Positions 5,441 through 11,983 of a stretch of 14,051 bases of DNA are shown here, in pieces. The stretch spans positions 1 to 14,051 of the forward strand of contig CAZKXX010000098.1 in assembly GCA_964556705.1 (NCBI GenBank), given 5' to 3'. This DNA is from CAZKXX01 sp964556705 (lineage in GTDB: Bacteria > Acidobacteriota > Terriglobia > UBA7540). Made by a program: the position numbers and the translations under genes. The notes under the pieces were generated by a model. It was not told the origin of the DNA. It did not search any database and saw nothing but the letters and a program-made list of their open reading frames with translations. Position 1 is the stretch's first letter. The number at the start of each line of letters is the position of its first letter.

Positions 5441-6913
5441 TCAGGATTTCCGGCTTTCGCCGGCGGCGCGGGCCTTGGAGCGGGCCTTCGCCAGTTGTTC
5501 GTAGATTTTGATGTACTCGCGCGCCGAACTGGTCCAGGAAAAGTCGAGCTTCATGCCGTTCAGCATCAGCTTGCGCCACACTTTCGGCTGCCGGTAAGTT
5601 TCCACCGCCTGTTGGATGGCGCCGAGCAGCGCCTGCGGCGTGTACTCGGTGAACTTGAAACCCGTGCCGTCCTTGCCGTCGAAGTGTTTGATCGTGTCGT
5701 CAAGCCCGCCCGTGGCTCGCACCACGGGCACCGTGCCGTACTTCAGGCTGTAAATCTGGTTCAGACCGCAGGGCTCGTAGCGCGAGGGCATCAGGAACAT
5801 GTCCGACCCGGCCTCGATTTCGTGCGCCAGCGTGTTGTCGTAGGCGACGCGGACCAGGAAGCGGTCGGGATATTTCGCCGCCATGACGCGGAAGAGTTCC
5901 TCGTACTGCGGCTCGCCGGTGCCCAGCGCCACGATGTAAACGTCCATGCCCATCAACTGCTCGGCGACGCCGGCGATGAGGTCGAAACCTTTCTGCGCGG
6001 CGAAGCGCGAGACGATGCCGATGACCGGCCATTCCATGCGCGGGTTCTTCGCGCCCATCTTCTCGAGCAGCGCGCGCTTGCACGTTTCCTTGCCGGAAAG
6101 GTCTTCGGGGGAGTAACGCGCCGGGATCAGCTTGTCGGTGGCGGGGTCCCAGGCCTCGTAGTCCACGCCGTTCAGAATACCCTGCAAGCGGTCCGAGCGC
6201 GCATGGAGCACGCCTTCCAGCCCGCAGCCGTATTCGGGCGTCTGGATTTCTTCCGCGTACTTGCGGCTGACGGTGGAGATGAAATCGGAGTAGAGAATCC
6301 CGCCCTTCAGGAAATTCACGCTGCCGTAAAATTCCAGCCCGTCCATCGTGAAGAGGCTCGAGTCGAGCGAAATCTGCGGCAGGACAGAGGGCGGAAACAG
6401 GCCCTGGTAGCCGAGGTTGTGGATCGTAAACATCGTCGAGGTGTGCGCGAAGAACGGGTCCGCGGCGTAATGGTGGCGCAAATACGTCGGCACCAGCGCC
6501 GATTGCCAGTCGTGGCAGTGGATCACCTCGGGCGCTTCTGAGGTCCGCTTCATCGCTTCAATCACCGCCATCGAAAAGGCGGCGAAGCGCAGATGATTGT
6601 CCGGATAGTCCCGGCCGTTGTACTGGTAGAGCCCGTCGCGATCGAAGAATTCGGGGAGTTCGATGAAATAGGTCCGCACGCCGCCCGCCGCGCCGCCCTC
6701 CTGCACTTCCGCGAAGCGGTAGCCGTCGCCGAGCGGCACGGTGAGGTCGCGCAGCAACGCCTTGCCGGGCTTCGTCATCCGGTAGCGCGGCAGATAGACG
6801 CTCACCTCCTGCCCGCTCTCGACCAGCGCCTTGGGCAGCGCGCCCACCACGTCCGCCAGACCGCCGGTCTTCGAAAACGGCACACACTCGGAGGCGACAA
6901 AAACGATGCGCAC
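5441..6913 (-). CDS. glgA: Glycogen synthase GlgA (GT5)
   Basis: GlgA transfers glucose from ADP-glucose to a growing alpha-1,4-glucan in the cytosol. The 490-aa protein spans both Rossmann-type halves of the GT5 fold. The nucleotide-sugar loop KTGGLADVVGALP is at 15-27, IHCHDWQSAL at 131-140 and FTIHNLGYQG at 162-171. SRFAAQKG at 302-309 carries Arg303 and Lys308, matching the E. coli R300/K305 pair. The C-terminal signature EPCGLNQIYSLKYG (380-393) carries the catalytic Glu380. The start codon is GTG at 6911-6913 with a strong GGAG ribosome-binding site about 7 bases upstream, and a promoter with a consensus -35 lies upstream. The C-terminal tail is basic and variable. No glgB, glgC or glgP is adjacent, and its downstream neighbour is trxA. 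Confidence 0.97.
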   Translation of the reverse strand: MRIVFVASECVPFSKTGGLADVVGALPKALVESGQEVSVYLPRYRMTKPGKALLRDLTVPLGDGYRFAEVQEGGAAGGVRTYFIELPEFFDRDGLYQYNGRDYPDNHLRFAAFSMAVIEAMKRTSEAPEVIHCHDWQSALVPTYLRHHYAADPFFAHTSTMFTIHNLGYQGLFPPSVLPQISLDSSLFTMDGLEFYGSVNFLKGGILYSDFISTVSRKYAEEIQTPEYGCGLEGVLHARSDRLQGILNGVDYEAWDPATDKLIPARYSPEDLSGKETCKRALLEKMGAKNPRMEWPVIGIVSRFAAQKGFDLIAGVAEQLMGMDVYIVALGTGEPQYEELFRVMAAKYPDRFLVRVAYDNTLAHEIEAGSDMFLMPSRYEPCGLNQIYSLKYGTVPVVRATGGLDDTIKHFDGKDGTGFKFTEYTPQALLGAIQQAVETYRQPKVWRKLMLNGMKLDFSWTSSAREYIKIYEQLAKARSKARAAGESRKS

Positions 6914-6955
6914 GGTTTCTCTCCTCGGAAATTCGGCACAGATCGAGAATTTTCT

Positions 6956-6984
6956 ACGTTAGAAGATGGTTCCGGTATTGTCAA
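6956..6984 (-). promoter_or_regulatory. Sigma70-type promoter for glgA
   Basis: On the minus strand a perfect -35 TTGACA (6979-6984) is followed after 17 bp by TAACGT (6956-6961), which matches 3 of 6 of the -10 consensus. Transcription would start near 6949, giving a leader of about 35 nt that includes the ribosome-binding site. It may drive glgA-trxA and perhaps genes further down. Confidence 0.5.
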
Positions 6985-7003
6985 GCTGCAAGCCCCGCGC
7001 GCG

Positions 7004-7031
7004 GATTTTCGATTTTGGATTTTGGATTGAC
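7004..7031. repeat. Short heptanucleotide array
   Basis: Four 7-bp units are in register: GATTTTC, GATTTTG, GATTTTG, GATTGAC. The AT-rich units contrast sharply with the GC-rich surroundings. Confidence 0.6.
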
Positions 7032-7098
7032 AGCGTCGAGACTTGGAAACGTGACCTGGAAACGCAATTTTCCCCTGCGTCCGCCCTTGAAGGGACTC

Positions 7099-7182
7099 TG
7101 CCTTCTGCCTTCTGCCTTCTGCCTTCTGCCTTCTGCCTTCTGCCTTCTGCCTTCTGACTTCTGACTTCTGACTTCTGACTTC
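7099..7182. repeat. Twelve-unit heptanucleotide tandem array
   Basis: Eight uninterrupted copies of TGCCTTC (7099-7154) are followed by four copies of TGACTTC (7155-7182). All are in register and there is no other variation. Degenerate units such as TACCCTT and TGACTTT continue for a few more bases. The array lies 59 bp before the DUF58 start and about 185 bp upstream of glgA. Such arrays can change length by slippage. Confidence 0.9.
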
Positions 7183-7226
7183 TACCCTTTGACTTTTGAT
7201 TTCTTTCCCTCTGCCTCGCTCTGGAC

Positions 7227-7232
7227 TAGAAT
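7227..7232 (+). promoter_or_regulatory. Candidate -10 element, near-leaderless DUF58 transcript
   Basis: TAGAAT ends only 8 bases before the ATG at 7241, so transcription from it would begin at or within a base or two of the start codon. No Shine-Dalgarno is visible, which fits a leaderless mRNA. No good -35 is found at 16 to 18 bp. Confidence 0.4.
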
Positions 7233-7240
7233 CAGACGCC

Positions 7241-8635
7241 ATGCCTTCTGCCGCGACGGCGTCCACAGCCCGCTTCTGGCGCGACTTCGTCGGCTTCGCC
7301 CGTCACAAAATCGCAAACCTCGACCGCCCCGCCTGGCGGCGATTCTTCCTCGCGCTCTTCGGCCTCGCGCTCGCGTTCTTCCTCTCGCTTTACGCCACGA
7401 TGCTTCGCGAGCAGGGGCGCTGGCGCCCGGCGTTCTGGCTGGCGTTGATTTCCCTGCTCATCGCGATTGCCGTGGGCATCAAAGTCGTGCCCTATCTCGC
7501 GCGGCGCACGCTGCTCGAGCGCTGGATGATGAAAATCGAATACGAGTTCACGCGCGAGGGCGTGCTTTATCTCGGCCTCATCGGACTCATCGCCGTCGCG
7601 GCGCTGAACACCGGCAACAATCTTCTCTTCATCATCCTCGCCAGCCTGCTGGCGGGAATTCTGGCTTCCGGAATCCTCTCGCAGATCGTGCTTTCCAACC
7701 TGGAGCTGGAATTCGTCCTTCCCGATCACGTCTTCGCCGAGCAGCCGATGATCTCGCGCCTCACGGTGCTGAACCGCAAGCTTTTCTTTCCCTCGTTTTC
7801 GGTTTCGGTCTCGAGCCGCGATTTGACGAAGAAAACCAGGAAGTCCGGCGTCTCGCCCCAGCCCGCCCGGGCGCGCCAGATTCTCGACGAGCCCGTCTAT
7901 CTTCCTTACATCCCGCGCCGCGCCGCCGTCACGCAGCACGTCGAGCTCACCTTTCCGCGCCGCGGCCGCTACTCGCAGGAAGGCTTCCGCGTTTCGACCA
8001 AGTTTCCTTTCGGATTTCTCAAGAAGGCGCACGAAGTCCCCATCCGGCGCGAAATTCTGGTGCTCCCCAACATTCAGCCGACGGAAGAGTTCTATGAGAT
8101 CCTGCCGCTCATCGGGGGCGAGCTGGAAAGTTTCTACAAGGGCCGCGGGCACGACCTCTACGCCATCCGCGACTATCACGACGGCGACTCGGCGCGCCAT
8201 GTGGACTGGAAAGCTTCCGCCAAGGCGCAGCAGGTGAAGGTGCGCGAGTTCACGCGCGAAGACGAGCGCCGCCTGGTGCTCGCCTTCGACCGCCGCCTCG
8301 CCTCCGACGATCCCAAAGCGCTCGCGCAGTTCGAAAAGGGCGTCACCTTCTGCGCCTGCCTCGCCTGGCACTTCTACGAAATCGACGCGCAGATGCAGTT
8401 CCTGACCGACGATTTCGAAACGCCCATGGTCGCCGCGGCCGAAATCATCTATCCCATTCTCGAATCGCTCGCCTTGATCGAGCCCGCCTTCGGTGCCGCG
8501 CGCGACGGCAACTTCCTCGAGCGCGTCGCCGCCGTCGAACGCGGCTTCAACATCATCCTCACCTCGCAGCCCCGCGGCTCCATCCCCACCAGCCTCTGGG
8601 GCGGGTCCTACCTCGTGTTCATGGATTCGCTGTAG
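7241..8635 (+). CDS. DUF58 domain-containing membrane protein
   Basis: This 464-aa protein is anchored by two N-terminal hydrophobic segments (about 34-54 and 64-86) and a long hydrophobic stretch (about 108-151) that can form two more. After it comes a soluble region ending in the DUF58 core GRGHDLYAIRDYHDGDSARH (301-320) followed by VDWKASAK. DUF58 proteins usually occur with MoxR-type AAA ATPases and vWA or transglutaminase proteins. None of those is in the window, so its role cannot be set from context. The ATG at 7241 is preferred over a TTG at 7196, which would start inside the repeat-derived leader. No ribosome-binding site is visible. The TAG stop lies in the GTAGCG head of a palindromic element. 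Biochemical function is unknown. Confidence 0.9.
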   Translation: MPSAATASTARFWRDFVGFARHKIANLDRPAWRRFFLALFGLALAFFLSLYATMLREQGRWRPAFWLALISLLIAIAVGIKVVPYLARRTLLERWMMKIEYEFTREGVLYLGLIGLIAVAALNTGNNLLFIILASLLAGILASGILSQIVLSNLELEFVLPDHVFAEQPMISRLTVLNRKLFFPSFSVSVSSRDLTKKTRKSGVSPQPARARQILDEPVYLPYIPRRAAVTQHVELTFPRRGRYSQEGFRVSTKFPFGFLKKAHEVPIRREILVLPNIQPTEEFYEILPLIGGELESFYKGRGHDLYAIRDYHDGDSARHVDWKASAKAQQVKVREFTREDERRLVLAFDRRLASDDPKALAQFEKGVTFCACLAWHFYEIDAQMQFLTDDFETPMVAAAEIIYPILESLALIEPAFGAARDGNFLERVAAVERGFNIILTSQPRGSIPTSLWGGSYLVFMDSL

Positions 8636-8657
8636 CGGCGGTCTATGACCGCCGGGA
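8632..8657 (+). repeat. REP-like palindrome at DUF58 stop codon
   Basis: GTAG at 8632-8635 is followed by a perfect 8-bp stem, CGGCGGTC (8636-8643) with GACCGCCG (8647-8654), around a TAT loop. The TAG is the DUF58 stop. It may also act as a 3' transcript-end hairpin, but no T tract follows. Confidence 0.7.
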
Positions 8658-8715
8658 TTTCTGCCACTCGGCTGCCGGCAAACGCAGGGGCGGGCGGGCT
8701 CGTGGCTTGGAAAAT

Positions 8716-8749
8716 GTAGCGCAGGGCCCGCTGTTTGGCCCTGCGGTAC
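8716..8749 (+). repeat. REP-like palindrome, intact copy
   Basis: The head GTAG is at 8716-8719. The stem CGCAGGGCC (8720-8728) pairs perfectly with GGCCCTGCG (8737-8745) around an 8-nt loop. The loop CGCTGTTT is close to the loop of the copy at 848-877 read on the same strand (TGCTGTTT), while the stem differs at several paired positions. Flanking GTA and TAC extend the dyad. Confidence 0.8.
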
Positions 8750-8754
8750 TTCCA

Positions 8755-8780
8755 GGCCGCGCGGGTTGGCACGCGCGGCC
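8755..8780. repeat. Perfect 9-bp inverted repeat
   Basis: GGCCGCGCG (8755-8763) and CGCGCGGCC (8772-8780) pair around an 8-nt loop. It lacks the GTAG head, so family membership is uncertain. Confidence 0.6.
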
Positions 8781-8805
8781 ATCAGGCGAATTTCCCGTCG
8801 CCTTG

Positions 8806-8830
8806 GCGCGCGACCGAACGCGTCGCGCGC
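8806..8830. repeat. Perfect 9-bp inverted repeat
   Basis: GCGCGCGAC (8806-8814) and GTCGCGCGC (8822-8830) pair around a 7-nt loop. It has no GTAG head. It is the fourth hairpin in a row. Confidence 0.6.
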
Positions 8831-8838
8831 GGGAAGGG

Positions 8839-8869
8839 CCGCAAGGCTTGAAAGCGAGCCTTGCGCTAC
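8839..8869 (-). repeat. REP-like palindrome, intact copy, minus orientation
   Basis: CGCAAGGCT (8840-8848) and AGCCTTGCG (8857-8865) pair perfectly around an 8-nt loop and end in CGCTAC, so the GTAG head is on the minus strand. Five T residues (8871-8875) follow on the plus strand after a short gap, so weak terminator activity in the plus direction is possible. Confidence 0.75.
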
Positions 8870-9057
8870 GTTTTTCTCTGACGCATGGGTCCCCACCTTC
8901 GCAGGAACGACGAGAGAAGGCCGATGGCGTTGTGAAACCAGCCGTCTGCCTTCCGGCGTCTGGCGCGGGGCGCTTCAAACATTTTCTCCCTGTTACCTGC
9001 CGCCCCGCCCCCCCAAACCTTCCCCAACTCGTACACTTCCAGTCAACTCCCGAATGG

Positions 9058-9087
9058 TTGCGCAGCCTCCGCGTGACGCGCTAGACT
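9058..9087 (+). promoter_or_regulatory. Weak candidate promoter for the PilZ gene
   Basis: TTGCGC (9058-9063) and TAGACT (9082-9087) are separated by 18 bp. The matches to consensus are 3 of 6 and 4 of 6. The transcript would start near 9094, giving a leader of about 28 nt. Confidence 0.3.
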
Positions 9088-9121
9088 GGCTTCACCGCGA
9101 AGGCGCGTGGGGGTGCTTGCG

Positions 9122-9976
9122 ATGGGCGGAGCGGAACGACGGCGGTCCGATCGGGTGATGCTCACCGTGCCCTTGCGCCTGGAAGGCACGAACTCGCACG
9201 GCGAGCGGTTCGAGGCCGAAGGGCGCACCGTGTTCCTGAACCGCCACGGCGCGCGCATCCACACGCTCGCTGCGCTGCGCGGCGGCCAGACGATCCGCGT
9301 CACGAACCTCGCCAACCGCCGCGCCGCCGAGTTCCGCGTCGTCGGGCCGACGGCGCCCCGCTCGGAAAGCGGCGGCGAGTGGGGCGTGGAAGCCGCGAAT
9401 CCCGAGACCGATCTGTGGGGCATTCGATTTCCGCCGCCGGTGGAGAGTCCGCCGCGCGCGCTGCTCGCCTGCCGCGAGTGTCAGGGCATGAAGCTCGCGC
9501 CGCTCTCAGTGGTGGAAGTGGAAGTGCTCGAGACGGCGGGCCTCTTCACGCGCCCGTGCGAGGATTGCGGAAAGCCCACGCCCTGGGGCTACGCGGAAAA
9601 GCATCTGACGATCGCGGCGCCTCCCGGTGAAGACGCGATGATCGCCGAAGGCCGCCGCGCCGCAACGGTACGCGAGCAGCGGTTACGCCGCCGCGTGGCG
9701 CTGCAACTTTCCGTGCTGATCCGCGACTACTACGGCGGCGCCGAGATCGCTCAGACCGAGAACGTCTCGAAAAGCGGCTTCTGCTTTTCGAGCGAGAAGA
9801 CTTATCAAGTCGGCCAAGGTGTGATGGTGATCTGCCCGTACGATCCCGCCGCGAACAAGCCCATCGAAATCTCCGCCCACATTGTTCGCCGCGAGCTTCT
9901 GGAAGGCGCCATGCGGAAAGTCTACGGCGTGCGCTACGACGCTTCCGAGCCGTCGTCCGGCAGCCCGGCGCGGTGA
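9122..9976 (+). CDS. Two-PilZ protein with a central four-cysteine motif
   Basis: This is a 284-aa soluble protein with no signal peptide or membrane segment. The N-terminal PilZ-like domain (about 5-107) has RRSDR at 7-11, the RxxxR element that binds cyclic di-GMP in true PilZ domains, but its second motif reads LNRHGARI and is not the classic (D/N)xSxxG. The central segment carries CREC (117-120) and CEDC (146-149), spaced like a zinc ribbon. The C-terminal PilZ-like domain (about 187-280) has an arginine cluster and NVSKSG, a good NxSxxG match. Cyclic di-GMP binding is therefore best supported for the second domain. I preferred the ATG at 9122; a GTG at 9107 would add 5 residues. It stands alone, converging with the DUF4198 gene 7 bp away. 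Effector function is unknown. Confidence 0.85.
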   Translation: MGGAERRRSDRVMLTVPLRLEGTNSHGERFEAEGRTVFLNRHGARIHTLAALRGGQTIRVTNLANRRAAEFRVVGPTAPRSESGGEWGVEAANPETDLWGIRFPPPVESPPRALLACRECQGMKLAPLSVVEVEVLETAGLFTRPCEDCGKPTPWGYAEKHLTIAAPPGEDAMIAEGRRAATVREQRLRRRVALQLSVLIRDYYGGAEIAQTENVSKSGFCFSSEKTYQVGQGVMVICPYDPAANKPIEISAHIVRRELLEGAMRKVYGVRYDASEPSSGSPAR

Positions 9977-9983
9977 AGCCCGC

Positions 9984-10784
9984 TCAGGGCTGCACTTCAA
10001 AAGTCAACGTGCTGAACGCGGAGTGCCAGTCCGCCTCGGCGTCGTCCGCTGCGGGGACCATGTGCAGCACGCGGAGGAACCACGAGCCGGCGCGCTCCAG
10101 CCGGATCACGCCGCGGCCTTCCGCGTCTGTCACGACGTGAACGGGATAGTGATGACCCGTCACGCCCTCGTAGCCCGCGACGAGGCGCGCTCCCCGCAGC
10201 GGCTGCTCCTTGAAGAGCACCCGCGCGGTCATCGAACTCCCCACGCGCAACCGGCAAGGGCTGGTCTCGGGAACAATTTCGAGCCACAGCCCCAGCGCGT
10301 CGCGAAAAGTTTTGTCCTCCGCACCGTCCACGCAGAGGACCGTCTTGGCAATCTTCCGATATCGCTCGCGGCCCGGAGCGTCACGCGGCGCGGCGGCGCG
10401 AGCCGCAAGAACAGCGCGAAGTTCTTCAGCTTCCAGATACCCGGTGAATTCGGCCGGCTCCATCACCAGCAGGCGCGGCCGAGTCTCCGCGACGACCACC
10501 GTGTGGCCGCTGCGCGCGGCTGCGACTTCCGCCACCAGGAACTCACCTTCCACGCGGTAAGCGCCGACGGCGCGCGTCCCCTGCGCGTCCCGCAGGTCGA
10601 AGCGCGCGATGCGGTCGGGCGTGGCCGCCACTTCACTGGTCGGGAACGCCTCGCTCGTCGCCAGCCGCAGCCTGACGCTTTCTCCCGCCCGCAGGCGGTA
10701 CGAGGCGGGAACCAGCCAGGTATCGTGCGCCCACACCGCTGCCGGCAGACACAGCACCGCAAGCCATCGAAAGGCGTGTCGCAT
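9984..10784 (-). CDS. Secreted DUF4198 (NikM/CbiK-like) protein
   Basis: This 266-aa protein has a signal peptide (residues 1-19, ending AVWA) and a predicted mature N-terminus of HDTWLVP. DUF4198 proteins are periplasmic beta-rich proteins, often near nickel, cobalt or other metal transport genes. The conserved AH(D/E)xW just after cleavage leaves a histidine at the N-terminus, where it could bind a metal. The C-terminal half (about 175-264) looks like an immunoglobulin-like domain, with LRVGSSMTARVLFKEQPLRGA and a TDAEGRGVI element typical of DUF4198. The ATG at 10784 has GAGGAG 6 bases upstream. It starts 25 bp after the AI-2E permease gene, so the two are likely co-transcribed. The substrate is not known, and metal binding is inference. 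Confidence 0.82.
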   Translation of the reverse strand: MRHAFRWLAVLCLPAAVWAHDTWLVPASYRLRAGESVRLRLATSEAFPTSEVAATPDRIARFDLRDAQGTRAVGAYRVEGEFLVAEVAAARSGHTVVVAETRPRLLVMEPAEFTGYLEAEELRAVLAARAAAPRDAPGRERYRKIAKTVLCVDGAEDKTFRDALGLWLEIVPETSPCRLRVGSSMTARVLFKEQPLRGARLVAGYEGVTGHHYPVHVVTDAEGRGVIRLERAGSWFLRVLHMVPAADDAEADWHSAFSTLTFEVQP

Positions 10785-10809
10785 GGGAGGCTCCTCAAGA
10801 AACTCCGGG

Positions 10810-11889
10810 TCAGCTTCCGGGTGTGAGTTTCTCGCTCAACTCATCGCGAAACTCGCCTTTGTAGATTTCAATCAGCGCGAACAGCACGGCAACGACCAGC
10901 GGTCCCAGCACGAGCCCCAGAAATCCGAAGACGCTGACGCCGCCCAGCACCGCCAGGAAGATCCACAGCGTGGAGACCTGCGCCCGGTGCCGAAGCAGCA
11001 CGGGCCGCAGGATGTTGTCAATCGAGCCCACGACGGCGATAAAGATCGCCGCCAGGAGAATGCCCTTCCCCACGGCGCCGGTCAGAACGTAATAGATTGC
11101 CGCCGGTCCCCACACCAGCGCCATGCCGATCAGCGGCAGCAGCGCCAGGAACGACATCACCGCACCCCAGAGGATGGGCGCGGGAATTCCGAAAAGGAAA
11201 AACACCAGCCCGCCCACCGCGCCCTGCACGAGCGCCGTCACGAAGGTCACCTGTATCGTTGCCACCGTCACGTCCTGGAATTTCGAGATGATCGCGTCCT
11301 CGACTTCCGCGCGCAGCGGGCTGAGCCGTCTCAATTCCAGGAGCACGTCCGGCCCGCGAAGGAAGAGGTAGTACATCGTGAACAGCATCACAAAAAAGTT
11401 GACGACGAAACCGGCGAATCCCGAAAAGACATTAGAACTGTGGCTGACGAGAAACTGGCTGACGGAACGGAGGGCGCGCACCGCCGACGCCTTCAAATCA
11501 GGCTCCGGCACACCCAACGCCGTCAAATGAGATTCCAGCCACTGGTAGGCCGGCCTTTCGCGGAGCGTGTTCAACTGACCCAGTTCTCCCTCCCGAATCT
11601 TGCCTTCCACGAACCGGTAAGCTTCCACCGACTGCCCCGCGAGCACAATCAGAAGCAGGAACATGGGGACGACAATCACGAACGTCAGAAACACGCAGGT
11701 CAGCACGCTGGCCAGCCTCGGCCGACGGAGCTTCTTCGAGAGCCATCTGAAGAGTGGATAGGAGGCGGTGGAGAGAATGGCCGCCCAGATCAAAGCGCTC
11801 AGAAAAGGCTGGAGGATGCGGAAGACATAGTAGAGCACAAACAAAAAAACGGCGAGGAAGGCGAGGCGGGCGTAATTCCGCTTCTCCAT
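10810..11889 (-). CDS. AI-2E/PerM family inner-membrane permease
   Basis: This 359-aa integral membrane protein has about seven to eight hydrophobic segments (for example 8-40, 60-84, 154-176, 218-260, 263-288, 306-342), a soluble insert between about 86 and 150, and the family motifs SIDNILRPVLL (289-299) and LGGVSVFGFLGLVLGPL (315-331). The family is named after the E. coli exporter of autoinducer-2, but members have other substrates, including Na+/H+ exchange in some. Substrate is not predictable here. I moved the start to the ATG at 11889, which has GGGAG about 6 bases upstream. An upstream GTG at 11940 would add 17 polar residues that lie outside the promoter-proximal transcript. DUF4198 follows 25 bp downstream. 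Confidence 0.92.
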   Translation of the reverse strand: MEKRNYARLAFLAVFLFVLYYVFRILQPFLSALIWAAILSTASYPLFRWLSKKLRRPRLASVLTCVFLTFVIVVPMFLLLIVLAGQSVEAYRFVEGKIREGELGQLNTLRERPAYQWLESHLTALGVPEPDLKASAVRALRSVSQFLVSHSSNVFSGFAGFVVNFFVMLFTMYYLFLRGPDVLLELRRLSPLRAEVEDAIISKFQDVTVATIQVTFVTALVQGAVGGLVFFLFGIPAPILWGAVMSFLALLPLIGMALVWGPAAIYYVLTGAVGKGILLAAIFIAVVGSIDNILRPVLLRHRAQVSTLWIFLAVLGGVSVFGFLGLVLGPLVVAVLFALIEIYKGEFRDELSEKLTPGS

Positions 11890-11911
11890 GGCAGGCTCCC
11901 GATGAACCCGG

Positions 11912-11940
11912 ATAGTAACCCAGGTCGTCGTGCGGCTCAA
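11912..11940 (-). promoter_or_regulatory. Candidate promoter for AI-2E permease / DUF4198 operon
   Basis: On the minus strand TTGAGC (11935-11940) and TACTAT (11912-11917) are separated by 17 bp and match the sigma70 consensus at 4 of 6 each. The start site would be near 11905, just upstream of the ribosome-binding site, which supports the ATG at 11889. Confidence 0.45.
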
Positions 11941-11983
11941 ACTCCAGATGCCTCTGGACCTGGGCGTGGCAATGCCAGACGGT

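Larger units (their letters stand above)
6914..7240. other. Divergent glgA/DUF58 intergenic region with heptamer arrays
   Basis: This 327-bp region has no credible gene. From left to right it holds the glgA ribosome-binding site and promoter (to 6984), a short heptamer array (7004-7031), a mixed stretch, a long heptamer array (7099-7182) and a TAGAAT element just before the DUF58 start. Reading frames through the arrays give only low-complexity peptides and were rejected. Confidence 0.6.
8636..9121. other. 486-bp gene-free region rich in hairpins
   Basis: No credible coding sequence lies between the DUF58 stop and the PilZ start. The first half contains five successive perfect inverted repeats (8636-8654, 8720-8745, 8755-8780, 8806-8830, 8840-8865). 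A decayed palindrome-like motif around 8886-8908 follows (TCCCCACCTTCGCAGGAACG type). I see nothing notable in 8915-9050. A weak promoter for the PilZ gene may occupy 9058-9087. Confidence 0.6.

Noticed and set aside
7027..7032. TTGACA on the plus strand upstream of DUF58
   Set aside because: No -10 follows at the right distance, and the site is about 210 bp from the gene, at the end of a heptamer array.
6802..7266. Minus-strand 154-codon reading frame with repeated basic residues across the heptamer array
   Set aside because: The repeated residues come from translating the 7-bp array, and the rest overlaps glgA in another frame.
7232..8896. Minus-strand 554-codon open frame opposite DUF58
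   Set aside because: It is the antisense shadow of a GC-rich gene. Its composition is rich in Arg, Glu and Gly with no recognisable domain, while the plus strand encodes a clear DUF58 protein.
8643..9158. Several reading frames of 110 to 130 codons after DUF58
   Set aside because: They run through hairpins and repeats, have no recognisable motif and overlap each other on both strands.
11944..11957. Short dyad CCAGA-TGCC-TCTGG in the AI-2E/MOT1 spacer
   Set aside because: A 5-bp stem is expected often by chance in GC-rich DNA. The adjacent 10-bp dyad is much stronger.
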